Source of the DNA: an uncultured Mediterraneibacter sp.
GTDB lineage: Bacteria; Bacillota; Clostridia; Lachnospirales; Lachnospiraceae
Length of the DNA stretch: 60,297 nt
Reading direction: 5' to 3'
Assembly (NCBI RefSeq): GCF_934309415.1
Contig: NZ_CAKRDI010000019.1
Coordinates: 1-60,297 of the forward strand
Below, in pieces: positions 32,669 to 41,751 of the stretch; the stretch's first letter is position 1; every line of letters begins with the position of its first letter. The notes below the pieces were generated by a model. It worked only from the letters and a program-made list of their open reading frames with translations. It had not been told where the DNA came from and did not search any database. Position numbers and translations under genes: made by a program.

Positions 32669-34837
32669 TTATTTCACAAGATATACATCTGCATTTGCCA
32701 CGCCAAGTGCAAGTGCCTCTTCATGGCTGTTTACATAGACATCGATATGGTTCTGTTTGATTGCTCCACCACAGTCTTCTGCTGTAAATACATGACCGCC
32801 GATGATCACCTGTGTTCCATATGGAATCACGCTTGGATCAACTGCAATAGTCTGTCCTTCAACAACCGGAGTTCCTGTTGCAGTGATTCCATCTGCCTTA
32901 TTGCAGCAGATCTCACAGGAACAATAATATGTAATTTTGAAGTTACCAAGCTTCTCGCCGTACATATCTTCTGTAGCATTCACTTCACTGATTCCGGCTC
33001 CCGCTACTGTGTAATTATCGTTCAGAATTCTGGTTGCCCAGACTGCATCTTTACTGTAAACCTTACCCTGAATGATTCCCTGCTTCTCATTTGCTGCTTC
33101 AATGGTCTTACCATCTCCGGCATACATAACAACGTGGTAAACTTTTCCCTTCTTTGCATAGAAGATCAGGTCTCCCGGCTGTGCATCTTCCACTGCGATC
33201 TTTGTACCATACTGGCTCTGATCTGCAGAAACTCTTGGAAGATCATATCCGTACTGTTTGTAGATCTGCTGTACAAATCCGGAACAATCTGCTCCATCTG
33301 TCAGGCTTGTTCCGCCCCATACATATGGATTACCGATAAACTGAGAAGCAAATTCCACGATAGAACTTCTGATCTCTCCGTCCGGTGTACCGGATTTAAT
33401 GGATGTCAGTGTATAATAAAGAGCTTTATTCTCTTCCGATTCTACAAGCTGTTCAGCTGTCTCAAAAGAATCTTCTCCTGCTTTCTGAACTTTCTCTGTC
33501 ACCTTGTCCCCTGTATCAATGTACTCTTTTTTTACAAATCCACGGACATCTCCAGATTCTATATAAATCCATTCAGAATCCTTATCTGCGATAATGTAAC
33601 ATAAGCTTCCTTTTTTCAGCTTTCCTACAATCTTGGATTTCTTATTCTGTTCTTCACGTACATTCAGCACACTTGCATTCACGAGTGCATACTGTTTTTT
33701 GATCACAGTCTGATTTACTGTTGCGCGAAGATAAGTATACGCCTTATTCTCTAATGGAGATACAAGAGCTTCAGCTGTTTTGGCTGTTCCCTCGATTCCT
33801 TTGTATTCTTTCTTCTGTTTTTTTGCAGCTTCTTTTGCCTTTGTCTGATACTCTTTCAGAAGAGTCTCTGCATCATCTCCTGTCAGAACTTCTGATACCT
33901 TTACGAATCCACGTACTCCGCCGGATTCTACATAACACCATCCATTGTCCTCTTCTTTCAGAATATAAAGAAGACCATCTTTAGAGAGCTTTCCAACTGC
34001 ACGGATCTTTTCTTCCGCTTTCTTTTCAGCCTCTGCGATCTCTTTTTCGCTCATCTTTGCCTTTGCATCTTCTTCTATTGCTTTCGGCATCTCCTCACGA
34101 ATCGTAAGATCTTTCTTTGCAAATGCATACTTTCTTGCCACAGTCCAGAAACGAAAATCTTCTACGATCTCCGGTACCTTTACGATCTGCTGTTTGGAAA
34201 TCAGTTCTGAATTACTTTCGGATGCATCTGGATCCTCTGCTACAATTTCTTCTGCTTCCTGAATCTCTTCCGGAGTTCCAGGTTCTTCTACAACTTCTTC
34301 GTTGTCTCCACTGGTATCAGTTGTACTGTCATCCTGCGCCGGAGTCTGTGGTGTTTCCGGTTCAGATGGTTCTTCTGAAGGTGCAGGCGTTGGTGTCGGT
34401 GTATCTGGTGTATCTGTTTTCCCCGAATCATCTGGTTTTTCAGAATTGTCTTTTGAATCATCTGGTGTGGTCGGCTTTTCAGGTTCTTCAGGCTCTGTCT
34501 GTCTTTCCCCTGTCACCGGATCTACTTTTTCTCCTGTCTCAGCATCCAGCAGATATCCGCTTTCCTCATCCAACACGACTTCTCCACGTTCAATCATTCC
34601 CTGAACTTCTTCGGAGATATCCACATAAGTATCTGTATCATCCAGTGCTTTTGCCTGAGTCGGGATCTCACTCTCTGCCACCTCTGCATTTTCTTCCGCT
34701 GCAACAACTTCCTCAGCAACCGGCATTTCATCCGCCAGTACCGCTACCGGTGAGCCAAATGCCATTCCAACTGCAAGAAGACCTGCAAGTGTCTTCATCC
34801 CTAATCGCTTTGCTACATTTGTATTTCTAACTTTCAA
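32669..34837 (-). CDS. Secreted cell-wall hydrolase with SH3, NlpC/P60 and 3D domains
   Basis: A 722-residue exported protein starting from TTG at 34837 (AAGGAG upstream; no ATG until residue 14). Signal peptide to about residue 36 (LAGLLAVGMAFGSPVAVLADE). Residues 110-210 are a proline/threonine/acidic linker. Two bacterial SH3 domains follow (about 238-320 and 384-445); the first is interrupted by a charged helical insert (251-280). The NlpC/P60 peptidase (about 490-605) has catalytic Cys518 in DGADCSGFVQ and His568 in VYHVVMYAG. The C-terminal 3D domain (635-722) has its aspartates in AVDPSVIPYGT, AEDCGGAIKQ and HIDVYV, as in Rpf2/YabE/MltA-like enzymes. It should cleave peptidoglycan stem peptides and possibly glycan strands. 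Confidence 0.93.
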   Translation of the reverse strand: MKVRNTNVAKRLGMKTLAGLLAVGMAFGSPVAVLADEMPVAEEVVAAEENAEVAESEIPTQAKALDDTDTYVDISEEVQGMIERGEVVLDEESGYLLDAETGEKVDPVTGERQTEPEEPEKPTTPDDSKDNSEKPDDSGKTDTPDTPTPTPAPSEEPSEPETPQTPAQDDSTTDTSGDNEEVVEEPGTPEEIQEAEEIVAEDPDASESNSELISKQQIVKVPEIVEDFRFWTVARKYAFAKKDLTIREEMPKAIEEDAKAKMSEKEIAEAEKKAEEKIRAVGKLSKDGLLYILKEEDNGWCYVESGGVRGFVKVSEVLTGDDAETLLKEYQTKAKEAAKKQKKEYKGIEGTAKTAEALVSPLENKAYTYLRATVNQTVIKKQYALVNASVLNVREEQNKKSKIVGKLKKGSLCYIIADKDSEWIYIESGDVRGFVKKEYIDTGDKVTEKVQKAGEDSFETAEQLVESEENKALYYTLTSIKSGTPDGEIRSSIVEFASQFIGNPYVWGGTSLTDGADCSGFVQQIYKQYGYDLPRVSADQSQYGTKIAVEDAQPGDLIFYAKKGKVYHVVMYAGDGKTIEAANEKQGIIQGKVYSKDAVWATRILNDNYTVAGAGISEVNATEDMYGEKLGNFKITYYCSCEICCNKADGITATGTPVVEGQTIAVDPSVIPYGTQVIIGGHVFTAEDCGGAIKQNHIDVYVNSHEEALALGVANADVYLVK

Positions 34838-34923
34838 ACTTTCTTATACTCCTTCCTGTCATCACCTGATTCAAGTCATAGATCATGTTACAGTTTACTT
34901 TCCTATGTCCTGCAACTATATCG

Positions 34924-34975
34924 TTCTGTATGTCAGAACATGCGCACTTGCCTACAACTTCTCTGACATACAGAA
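34924..34975. promoter_or_regulatory. Long hairpin in the leader of the cell-wall hydrolase gene
   Basis: TTCTGTATGTCAGA and TCTGACATACAGAA are perfect 14-base arms around 24 bases. On the minus strand TATAAT (around 34985-34990) lies just upstream, so the hairpin would be at the very 5' end of the transcript, with no T-run after it. On the plus strand it is followed by a T-rich run and could act as a terminator, though no plus-strand gene precedes it closely. It does not match the c-di-AMP riboswitch often found before such genes. Confidence 0.5.
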
Positions 34976-35052
34976 TTTCTTTTTATTATACTCCTTTTTT
35001 CTCCTTTTTTCTATACAGTTTGTCGAATAATGAAAAAATTAAGAATTTTCAT

Positions 35053-35175
35053 GTCACTGTTCACTCCCATGTCAATCACTCTGCTGATTGACATGGAGGA
35101 TGTACGTTTTGGTTTGAATGTATCTCGTCCATCGCCGTAGGCGATTCTAAATGGCGAGATACGTTACTGTATAGC
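35053..35175 (+). repeat. Long family C repeat (copy C11)
   Basis: Starts GTCACTGTTCACTCCCATG and ends GATACGTTACTG. Internal stems: CATGTCAATCA with TGATTGACATG, and ATCGCC with GGCGAT. It is clearly related to 3028-3155 in inverse orientation (shared blocks TTTGAATGTATCTC, GCGATTCTAAATG). It lies in the 344-base gap between the CydC-like and hydrolase genes. Confidence 0.6.
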
Positions 35176-35181
35176 ATATAT

Positions 35182-37068
35182 CTAAGATATCCTCCCATTC
35201 TCCATCTCATACATAACGTCTGCCACCTGCATGGTGGATACTCTGTGTGAAACCAGTACCACTGTCTTCTTCTGTGCAGATTCTTTTAATGATTTCAGAA
35301 TGATTCCTTCGTTCAGAGAATCCAGATTGCTGGTCGGCTCGTCCATTAACAGAAGTGGCGCATCGTGCAGAAATGCTCTCGCAATTCCGATTCTCTGCTT
35401 TTCTCCACCGGATAAAGTATCTCCCAGTTCTCCTACTTCTGTATCGTAACCTTTTGGAAGTTTCATAATAAACTCATGGATAGAAGCTTTCTTTGCAGCC
35501 TCAATAATCTCTTCTCCGGTTGCTCCCTGCTTTGCAATCGCAATATTATTGGCGATTGAATCATGGAACAGATGTGTTTCCTGTGTTACATAGCTTTCCA
35601 TATCCCAGAGATGTTTCGTTGGGATCTTTCTTACATCTTCTCCATTTACAGATACACTTCCGCCCTGTACATCCCAGAAACGCATCAGAAGTTTCAAAAT
35701 TGTAGACTTTCCTGAACCACTTGCCCCATGGATTCCTGTAATCTTACCTGGCTGCAGTTTTAATGAATAGTTCTCTAAAATCATCTCCTTGTTGCAGCCT
35801 GATCCGTCCGCTCTGTCTTCTGCGGAGGAATCATTTGCCGCGTAAGCGAATGTTACATTCTCTGCTTCTGCTCCTGTAAATATAGAATCTGTATTCTCTT
35901 CTGAAAACATGTTCTTCTTGCCTGAAGTCTCCCTCTCTTCAGGAATCTCTTCCACCAACGGGGGCTCTTCCAGAAGCGACAATACACGTTCCCCACTTGC
36001 CAGTGTCTGATTCAGATTATTGGAAAGACTTGACAGGGCAACGACCGGTCCAAAGGATCCCATCATTGCAATTGTACAGGTCAGAATTCCTTCAAAGCCT
36101 ATCTCGCCTTTGGAATACAGCCAGACTGTCAGTGCCAGCATTCCAAACGATGCTGCTAATATCACCAGATTTGTAAAAGAACGCTGTGAACCTTCCATTC
36201 TGCTTAAAGATTCCTGCATTGCAGCAAGCTTTTCAGAACGTTCTGACATCTGTTTTTTTCGCTTTTCGCCATGTCCGTACTGAATCGTCTCATCCAACCC
36301 GCGAAGAGAGTCCAGAACAAAACTGTTCAGCTCCCCGAATTCTGTTCTAAATTCCATTCCTGTCTGGCTTCCGCGTTTTCCATTCCACATTGGGATCATA
36401 ACACCGACGATCAGGTATGCAGCCAAAGCAAAAATTCCCACCAGCCAGTGATAACGTCCTATAAAAATCGTCATAATCAGAGATGTCAATATTGCAATAA
36501 CAATCGGTGAAATCGTATGTGCATAAAAAACTTCCAGCAGCTCGATATCCGTTGTAATAATGGAAATCAGATTTCCTTTATCCCGACCTTCCAGTTTTGC
36601 CGGGCAGAGCTTTCTCAACGCCGCAAACACTTTGTGACGGATAATTGCCAGCAGTTTAAATGCAATGAAATGATTGCAATACTGTTCCGCATAATGCAGA
36701 ATTCCCCTCATCACTGCGATCACGATCATAATTGTAAGGATTGTTTTCACCGGAACTGCTGCCAGCCAGGCAGTTTTTACTGTAATCGTTGCGCCAGTCA
36801 CACCATCCAGAAGTCCATGCACAATCACCTGTCCGGCCAGAATTGTCAGAAAGATCGCACATAGGTACCCCGCTGTTCCAAGAATAATTGCTGCCAGCAT
36901 AATATGAAGCAGCGGTTTCACCAGACCGATCAGACTCATCATAATCGCAAATGCACTCCTGCGTTTTACATCAGAGTTCCATTTTTCATCCGCCATCTTC
37001 TGTCCGTTTCTTTTCGCTGTCTCATCCTTTTCACAGCTTTTCTGCAGATTTTCCTTTTCAACTGTCAT
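35182..37068 (-). CDS. CydC-like ABC transporter half
   Basis: A 628-residue exporter half with six helices (about 45-340) and an ATPase domain with Walker A GASGSGKST, signature LSGGEKQR, Walker B LLLMDEPTSNLDS and H-loop VSHRVSTM; both catalytic residues are intact. An N-terminal charged extension of about 35 residues and an insert between the membrane and ATPase parts (around 365-410) make it longer than usual. It overlaps the upstream CydD-like gene by one base (TAATG), so the products are a heterodimer. CydDC exports thiols (cysteine, glutathione) needed for cytochrome bd, but no cydAB is in the window, so another substrate is possible. Confidence 0.85.
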   Translation of the reverse strand: MTVEKENLQKSCEKDETAKRNGQKMADEKWNSDVKRRSAFAIMMSLIGLVKPLLHIMLAAIILGTAGYLCAIFLTILAGQVIVHGLLDGVTGATITVKTAWLAAVPVKTILTIMIVIAVMRGILHYAEQYCNHFIAFKLLAIIRHKVFAALRKLCPAKLEGRDKGNLISIITTDIELLEVFYAHTISPIVIAILTSLIMTIFIGRYHWLVGIFALAAYLIVGVMIPMWNGKRGSQTGMEFRTEFGELNSFVLDSLRGLDETIQYGHGEKRKKQMSERSEKLAAMQESLSRMEGSQRSFTNLVILAASFGMLALTVWLYSKGEIGFEGILTCTIAMMGSFGPVVALSSLSNNLNQTLASGERVLSLLEEPPLVEEIPEERETSGKKNMFSEENTDSIFTGAEAENVTFAYAANDSSAEDRADGSGCNKEMILENYSLKLQPGKITGIHGASGSGKSTILKLLMRFWDVQGGSVSVNGEDVRKIPTKHLWDMESYVTQETHLFHDSIANNIAIAKQGATGEEIIEAAKKASIHEFIMKLPKGYDTEVGELGDTLSGGEKQRIGIARAFLHDAPLLLMDEPTSNLDSLNEGIILKSLKESAQKKTVVLVSHRVSTMQVADVMYEMENGRIS

Positions 37069-38810
37069 TATGCATTTCCCTCCTTTCCGTAATTTTCCAG
37101 CGCCATCTGGCTTTCATACAGATGGCTGTAAGCACCTTTCTGCTGCATCAGTTCTTCATGCTTTCCGCGTTCTACGATTTCTCCATCCTTCAGGAAATAA
37201 ATCTGATCTGACTTCACAACATTTGCCAGTCGATGAGAAATCAGAAGTACTGTTTTTGTCCTTGCCAGTTCATGAATCACTTCCATAATAAGTTCTTCAC
37301 TTTCCACATCAATATTCGATGCCGCCTCATCAAAAATAAATACAGAACTTTCCGTTTCTCTGAGCAGTGCTCTCGCAATCACCAGACGCTGACACTGTCC
37401 TCCGGATAAATTACTTGCTTTTTCAAGCAGTTTTGTCTGTAATCCATCCTGTGTCCGAAGGAATCCGGCAAGATTTACCTTTTCAAGCACATTATACAAC
37501 TCCTCTTCTGTTGCATCCGGTTTTGCCATACGAAGATTTTCTTCCACTGTTCCTTTAAACAGATAACTGTTATGTCGCACTAACACGACACGTTTCATAA
37601 GATCTGTTTCATCCACTTCCGCAAGTGGAATTCCCCCGATTGTAATTTCACCTGAAAAACCACGGTTTTTCGCTGAGAGAATACCTGCGATCGTGCTTTT
37701 TCCGCAGCCTGATTCACCCACCAGAGATACAAAACTTCCTGCCGGGAGCTCCAGATTGATTCCTTTCAGAATTTCGCGATCTTCCTCATACGCAAAATGT
37801 ACCTCTTTCAGAGAAATATCCAAAGCTCCCTCCGGTAACATTCTTTCTCCGTTCTTCGGTTCTGGTAAATCCAGAATCTTAAAGATCTTGTCACTTGCAG
37901 CCATACCGTTCATCGCAATATGAAAGAAAGATCCCAGTAATCTCAATGGAAGAAAGAATTCACTGGCAAGTAAAACAATACAAAGTGTTCCTGACAACCC
38001 AATATTTCCTTTTAAGAATTCCGATACTGCAACCGCCATTCCAATTGCTGCTCCACCGTATGCTACGATGTCCATTACGCTGGTAGAATTCAGCTGCATT
38101 GTCAGTACTTTCATTGTAATTCTGCGGAAATTCTGAGATTCCACATCCATCTCATCTGCCTTCTGCTGATCTGCCTGATAGATTTTCAAAGTGGTCAGTC
38201 CCTGCAGATTTTCAAGGAAAGAATCCCCCAGTCCTGTATAAATACTCCAGTACTTATTCAGCAATTTTTTCGCAATCTTCTGTACTACTACAATCGAAAT
38301 CGGAATCAGCGGTACACAAATCAGAAGAATCACACTTGCTTTCATGCTCACTCTGCAAAGAATGACAAATAATGTCAATGGTACGATCAGACTGTAAAAC
38401 AATTGCGGAAGATATTTTCCAAAGTACGTTTCAAGCTGTTCCACACCTTCTGTTGAAACCTGTACCACTTCTGAAGAAGAGACCTGTTCACTGTAAGAAG
38501 CGCCCAGTTTCAACATTTTTTCGTAAATCTTTTCACGTAAAATCTGTTTTACATCAACACATGCCAGATAAGAAGACCGTGCCCCCCTCCTTTCACAGAA
38601 GAATCGGATTACCATAACCAGAATCAGAATACAGACAGTCCTCTCAATCACCGGAACTGTTACAGCCTGACTGATTACCTTTTCCAGAAAATCTGCAATC
38701 GAAAAAACTGCCAGTACCTGTGACAAGAGTGCCGCCCATTGCCACAGAATGGTATACACGATGTATTTTTTTGCATGGGACAGAAGTCCCACCAGTCTCG
38801 TTTTTATCAT
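37068..38810 (-). CDS. CydD-like ABC transporter half
   Basis: A 580-residue exporter half. The N-terminal LLSHAKKYIVYTILWQWAAL opens a six-helix membrane domain, in which the loop SYLACVDVKQILREKIYEKML resembles CydD. The ATPase part has Walker A GESGCGKST, signature LSGGQCQR, Walker B FIFDEAASNID and H-loop ISHRLANV. It is the first gene of a tightly coupled pair with the CydC-like gene. The two are best called thiol- or peptide-exporting ABC transporter halves of unproven substrate. Confidence 0.85.
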   Translation of the reverse strand: MIKTRLVGLLSHAKKYIVYTILWQWAALLSQVLAVFSIADFLEKVISQAVTVPVIERTVCILILVMVIRFFCERRGARSSYLACVDVKQILREKIYEKMLKLGASYSEQVSSSEVVQVSTEGVEQLETYFGKYLPQLFYSLIVPLTLFVILCRVSMKASVILLICVPLIPISIVVVQKIAKKLLNKYWSIYTGLGDSFLENLQGLTTLKIYQADQQKADEMDVESQNFRRITMKVLTMQLNSTSVMDIVAYGGAAIGMAVAVSEFLKGNIGLSGTLCIVLLASEFFLPLRLLGSFFHIAMNGMAASDKIFKILDLPEPKNGERMLPEGALDISLKEVHFAYEEDREILKGINLELPAGSFVSLVGESGCGKSTIAGILSAKNRGFSGEITIGGIPLAEVDETDLMKRVVLVRHNSYLFKGTVEENLRMAKPDATEEELYNVLEKVNLAGFLRTQDGLQTKLLEKASNLSGGQCQRLVIARALLRETESSVFIFDEAASNIDVESEELIMEVIHELARTKTVLLISHRLANVVKSDQIYFLKDGEIVERGKHEELMQQKGAYSHLYESQMALENYGKEGNA

Positions 38811-38877
38811 AATTTTAAATCTCCATTTTTCATCTTATTTGCAAAAGACTCTCTGAAAAATTGTTTTCAACCCCACG

Positions 38878-39171
38878 TTAAGCTTTGGTCTTTTTTTCTT
38901 TGACACTGCATACCAGATGCCATACAGCCAGAACCGGATGATACAACAGCATTCTTGGTCCTGAGAATCGCATTACCTTGCGAATCTGTTCTCTCATTTC
39001 CGGTTTGTAACAATGTACTTTGCAGTTCGCACAGAATGTCTTTTCTTCCATAAATGGACATTTCTGGCTTCTTAATTTTGCATAATCCGAAAGTTGCTGA
39101 CAGACCGGACACATAGTTCCAGTCTCCCTGTACTGGATTTTATGATTTTTTCTGCAGTACAGACGAATCAT
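38878..39171 (-). CDS. Nitrous oxide-stimulated promoter family protein (YgbA_NO type)
   Basis: The 97-residue product carries MIRLYCRKNHK, CPVCQQLSDYAKLRSQKCPF and CANCKVHCYKPEMREQIRKVMR, the cysteine pattern of the YgbA_NO family, linked to nitrosative-stress regulation in other bacteria. The cysteines probably bind a metal. The frame stays open 20 codons upstream of the chosen ATG and reads NKREKTEKKREKEQYVVEE, which fits the basic N-terminus of the family; a CTG at 39231 with AGGAG about ten bases upstream may therefore be the true start. It follows the CydDC-like pair upstream on the same strand order but is separate from it. Confidence 0.8.
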   Translation of the reverse strand: MIRLYCRKNHKIQYRETGTMCPVCQQLSDYAKLRSQKCPFMEEKTFCANCKVHCYKPEMREQIRKVMRFSGPRMLLYHPVLAVWHLVCSVKEKKTKA

Positions 39172-39401
39172 CTCTTCTACGACATATTGTTCTTTTTCTC
39201 TTTTCTTTTCGGTTTTTTCTCTTTTATTCAGTGCTTTTCAACTCCTTCCCTTTCAACATATTTAAAATATGTTTTTTAATGTATGACGCAATTACCTCGC
39301 AATTTTTCTATCTGCTGCATTGAAATTGCAAATTATTCTCATTATACAGGAAATCTTCTTGAATTGCTATTTCTTTTGTTGATATATTTTTATCATTAGC
39401 G

Positions 39402-39437
39402 TAAAAAAAACATGGAAAACCTAATTCCCATGTTTTT
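39402..39437 (-). terminator. Terminator of the anchored hypothetical protein gene
   Basis: AAAACATGG and CCATGTTTT arms with a run of eight T on the minus strand. Confidence 0.8.
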
Positions 39438-39462
39438 CGCCTTCTATATATTTCCTATTTCT

Positions 39463-40002
39463 TTATTCTACTGTATCATCACATTTGATTATGTCTGGAA
39501 AAGTTTCCTGTATTCCATTTTCATAGCAAAGCCAAACTTTATCTCCCACTTTTATTGATGACGGTTCAAAATGCTTTGGCCAGTTGCAAGCAATTTTTCT
39601 ATCTGTATCTATGCAAACTGTGACTGTTTCTTCCTCTTTTTCTGTTACCGTTCCACGGATTTGAATCTGTTCAACTTCAAGAGGCTGAACATCCACACTA
39701 TATTTAAAGAAAGAAAATTGAACCCACATTCCTTCTTCCAGCAAATTTACTGTATTCTCATTACACGCTTTGCAGTCCAATTCTATTGTATTCTCATCTT
39801 TGAAAAAAGTTTCTTTTTCCTCGTTTTTATCAAGTACTACTACCACGGAATTTCCATTCACCGACTTCACTGTTCCCTCTTCCTCATACCAATGGGAATA
39901 CTCGCCTCCAGAAGAATTAGAGGTATCTATAATTCCAATTCCTAATAGTAAAAGAACCAATCCCAAAACACAGACAATTCCAATAATATATTTCTTTTTC
40001 AT
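39463..40002 (-). CDS. Membrane-anchored hypothetical protein
   Basis: Start set at ATG 40002 with AAGGAG nine bases upstream; ATG codons at 40011 and 40026 are also in frame. The 179-residue product has one N-terminal membrane helix (YIIGIVCVLGLVLLLLGIGI), not a lipobox, and an outside part rich in beta-strand-like segments: two similar blocks, GTVKSVNGNSVVVVLDKNEE and RGTVTEKEEETVTVCIDTDR, each followed by a stretch ending in MWVQF or KVWLC. This suggests two OB-like or SH3-like barrels formed by duplication. Three cysteines lie in the middle (DCKACNEN) and near the end. I do not recognise the family. It is probably a single-gene unit. Confidence 0.6.
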   Translation of the reverse strand: MKKKYIIGIVCVLGLVLLLLGIGIIDTSNSSGGEYSHWYEEEGTVKSVNGNSVVVVLDKNEEKETFFKDENTIELDCKACNENTVNLLEEGMWVQFSFFKYSVDVQPLEVEQIQIRGTVTEKEEETVTVCIDTDRKIACNWPKHFEPSSIKVGDKVWLCYENGIQETFPDIIKCDDTVE

Positions 40003-40102
40003 GGAGTTCATCTCCTTCCATGTCATTCATTACATCCGTTGATACAAAAAGACTATCTGATCCACGGTATTTTGCTCTCGTTAATAGCAGGTCTGGTCAA
40101 CT

Positions 40103-41128
40103 TTATTGTCCCTTATTTTCTTTTTTTATTTCATCTATGATTGGCTGAATTATCGAAACATCCTCTTCTAACTCATCTGCTATTATATTAATGTTTTTCC
40201 CTTTCATAAGTTTCTTTTTAACTAATTGTTTCAAAAGTTCTTTTTTTCCCTCTTTTCTTCCGGCTTCCATTGCCTCTTCTTCTATCCCTTCACTTAAATT
40301 ACACATCGTTTTCACATCCTCCTCTAATGCTTTTCCTCTTAAAATATGATACTCATTTTCCAATATATCTAACTTTTTATCTGCTTCAATCTTCTTTGAA
40401 AACAGTGTTCCTAAAAATCGATGTAATTCATGTTGTTCCTCTTTTTCTGATATTTCTTTCGCCAGTCCAATCATAATAATGTTTACCAGTTCAAGATTCC
40501 CTTTCCATTCATGATTTCCCATAAGATTTTCATTCACTAAATGAATATGAACCATGCTGTCTTCTTCCATATTCATACAAATCCATATAGAATAGACTTT
40601 CTTGATATCATTATAATTACTCCCCTGAAAATCTCGATTCTTCTGAGATGAAATCATCCGGCTGACATAAAATATCGCTCGATTTAAAATATCATAATCT
40701 GTAGGTTCCTTCTTCTGTGCTTCTACATTAATGATAATTTGTGAAATTCCATCTTTCATTCGCACATAGAAAATAATATCAAATCGAATATACCCTGCAT
40801 TAATTTCTGTATTTTCCGTATTCATCCCTATGATTTCCCGGTCGTTTTCTATACCAAATTTTTTGTTAGTAAATCCCGGTTCTATCGGAACTGTATTGAT
40901 ATACGGTTCTCCTTCAATTAATGGCACGACTTCTTCCGGTGACATTCCACGAAACTCTTTCACAGATCTGACTAATATATGAGCAAGTATGATTTTATGT
41001 CCAAGCAGCTTTTTAGCATATGCATCATACTGGGCCTTAATATCAGTCAACAGTACCGCCTTTTTCACTTCCATTTTCTCTGTTTCCTCCTTTTTTACAG
41101 GAAAAAACTTCTCTTTTTTCAATCGCAT
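40103..41128 (-). CDS. Rpn-family PD-(D/E)XK nuclease (transposase-like)
   Basis: A 341-residue protein. The nuclease core is visible around residues 112-140: YIRFDIIFYVRMKDG holds the first acidic residue and IIINVEAQKK gives the E-x-Q motif; TDYDILNRAIFYVSRMIS follows, as in Rpn and the so-called PD-(D/E)XK nuclease family transposases. The C-terminal third is a charged helical region (EEAMEAGRKEGKKELLKQLVKK) typical of this group. Members act on DNA in recombination or in defence-like modules; many copies occur in Lachnospiraceae genomes. ATG 41128 has AGGAG eight bases upstream. Stands alone, with low-GC composition. Confidence 0.82.
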   Translation of the reverse strand: MRLKKEKFFPVKKEETEKMEVKKAVLLTDIKAQYDAYAKKLLGHKIILAHILVRSVKEFRGMSPEEVVPLIEGEPYINTVPIEPGFTNKKFGIENDREIIGMNTENTEINAGYIRFDIIFYVRMKDGISQIIINVEAQKKEPTDYDILNRAIFYVSRMISSQKNRDFQGSNYNDIKKVYSIWICMNMEEDSMVHIHLVNENLMGNHEWKGNLELVNIIMIGLAKEISEKEEQHELHRFLGTLFSKKIEADKKLDILENEYHILRGKALEEDVKTMCNLSEGIEEEAMEAGRKEGKKELLKQLVKKKLMKGKNINIIADELEEDVSIIQPIIDEIKKENKGQ

Positions 41129-41239
41129 TCAGTCTTCTCCTGCTTTTTTACATTTGTGTTGGTATCAAAGCATAGATTTCTGAAATGTGATTAGAATACA
41201 GATGGTGAAATACACCTTAGAATCATAAAGAAATACGCT

Positions 41240-41382
41240 GTTACTATTCACTCACGTAGCACTTCTTACACTGATTCGCACGAAAAATGCACGTATTTAT
41301 TTGAATGTATCTGGTCCTTCGTCAAAAACAAGTTTAAATAGTTCGATACGGCGCTGCTTGCAACTATGATATGAACAGTAAC
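41240..41382 (+). repeat. Long family C repeat (copy C10, 143 bp)
   Basis: Begins GTTACTATTCACTCACG and ends TATGAACAGTAAC. It shares TTTGAATGTATCTGG and a short reading frame (ends CTYLFECIWSFVKNKFK before a stop) with copies C11 and C12 but is more diverged. The gap 41129-41591 otherwise shows only AT-rich sequence leading into the riboswitch. Confidence 0.55.
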
Positions 41383-41591
41383 AATATGCTTTTTGTCAGT
41401 GTAACATATGACTCTGATCGATTGCAATATAGAAATCAAATAATCAGCAATTTAACATAACCTGTCTTTACCAACTCCTTCTCTAATCGACACTGTGGAG
41501 ACACACTTTAATCTAAATATATCCCATCATTTCAAATTTCTTCTTGCATTTTCCATCATCCGGGTGCATAATAGCATCAGACAACAATTAA

Positions 41592-41692
41592 ACATTGTCG
41601 ATGGGGAGCTGGCGAAAACCGGCTGAGAGGAAACGTAATTCCGTTTCGACCCAATAAAACCTGATTTGGATAATGCCAACGGAGGGAATGTA
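41592..41692 (+). ncRNA. TPP riboswitch (THI element)
   Basis: The conserved TPP aptamer blocks are present in order: GGGGAGC, the CTGAGAGG pyrimidine-sensing segment, GACCC, ACCTGAT, then GGATAATGCC and GGAGGGA. ACATT (41592-41596) pairs with AATGT (41687-41691) to close the outer stem. It controls thiW and probably thiC in response to thiamin pyrophosphate. Confidence 0.95.
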
Positions 41693-41707
41693 TACCATGT
41701 AATTGAT

Positions 41708-41735
41708 AGAGATGCCCCCGCATCTCTTTTCTTTT
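41708..41735 (+). terminator. First terminator of the TPP riboswitch expression platform
   Basis: AGAGATGC and GCATCTCT arms around CCCC, followed by TTTCTTTTATTT, 16 bases after the aptamer. Confidence 0.85.
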
Positions 41736-41751
41736 ATTTCGGACAGCTGGT

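Noticed and set aside
32609..33604. 331-codon plus-strand frame opposite the cell-wall hydrolase gene
   Set aside because: Antisense shadow of a multi-domain gene with clear catalytic motifs; cysteine-rich and without its own signals.
34838..35000. c-di-AMP (ydaO-yuaA) riboswitch before the cell-wall hydrolase gene
   Set aside because: Expected from the gene type, but the conserved blocks of that riboswitch were not found; only a simple hairpin is present.
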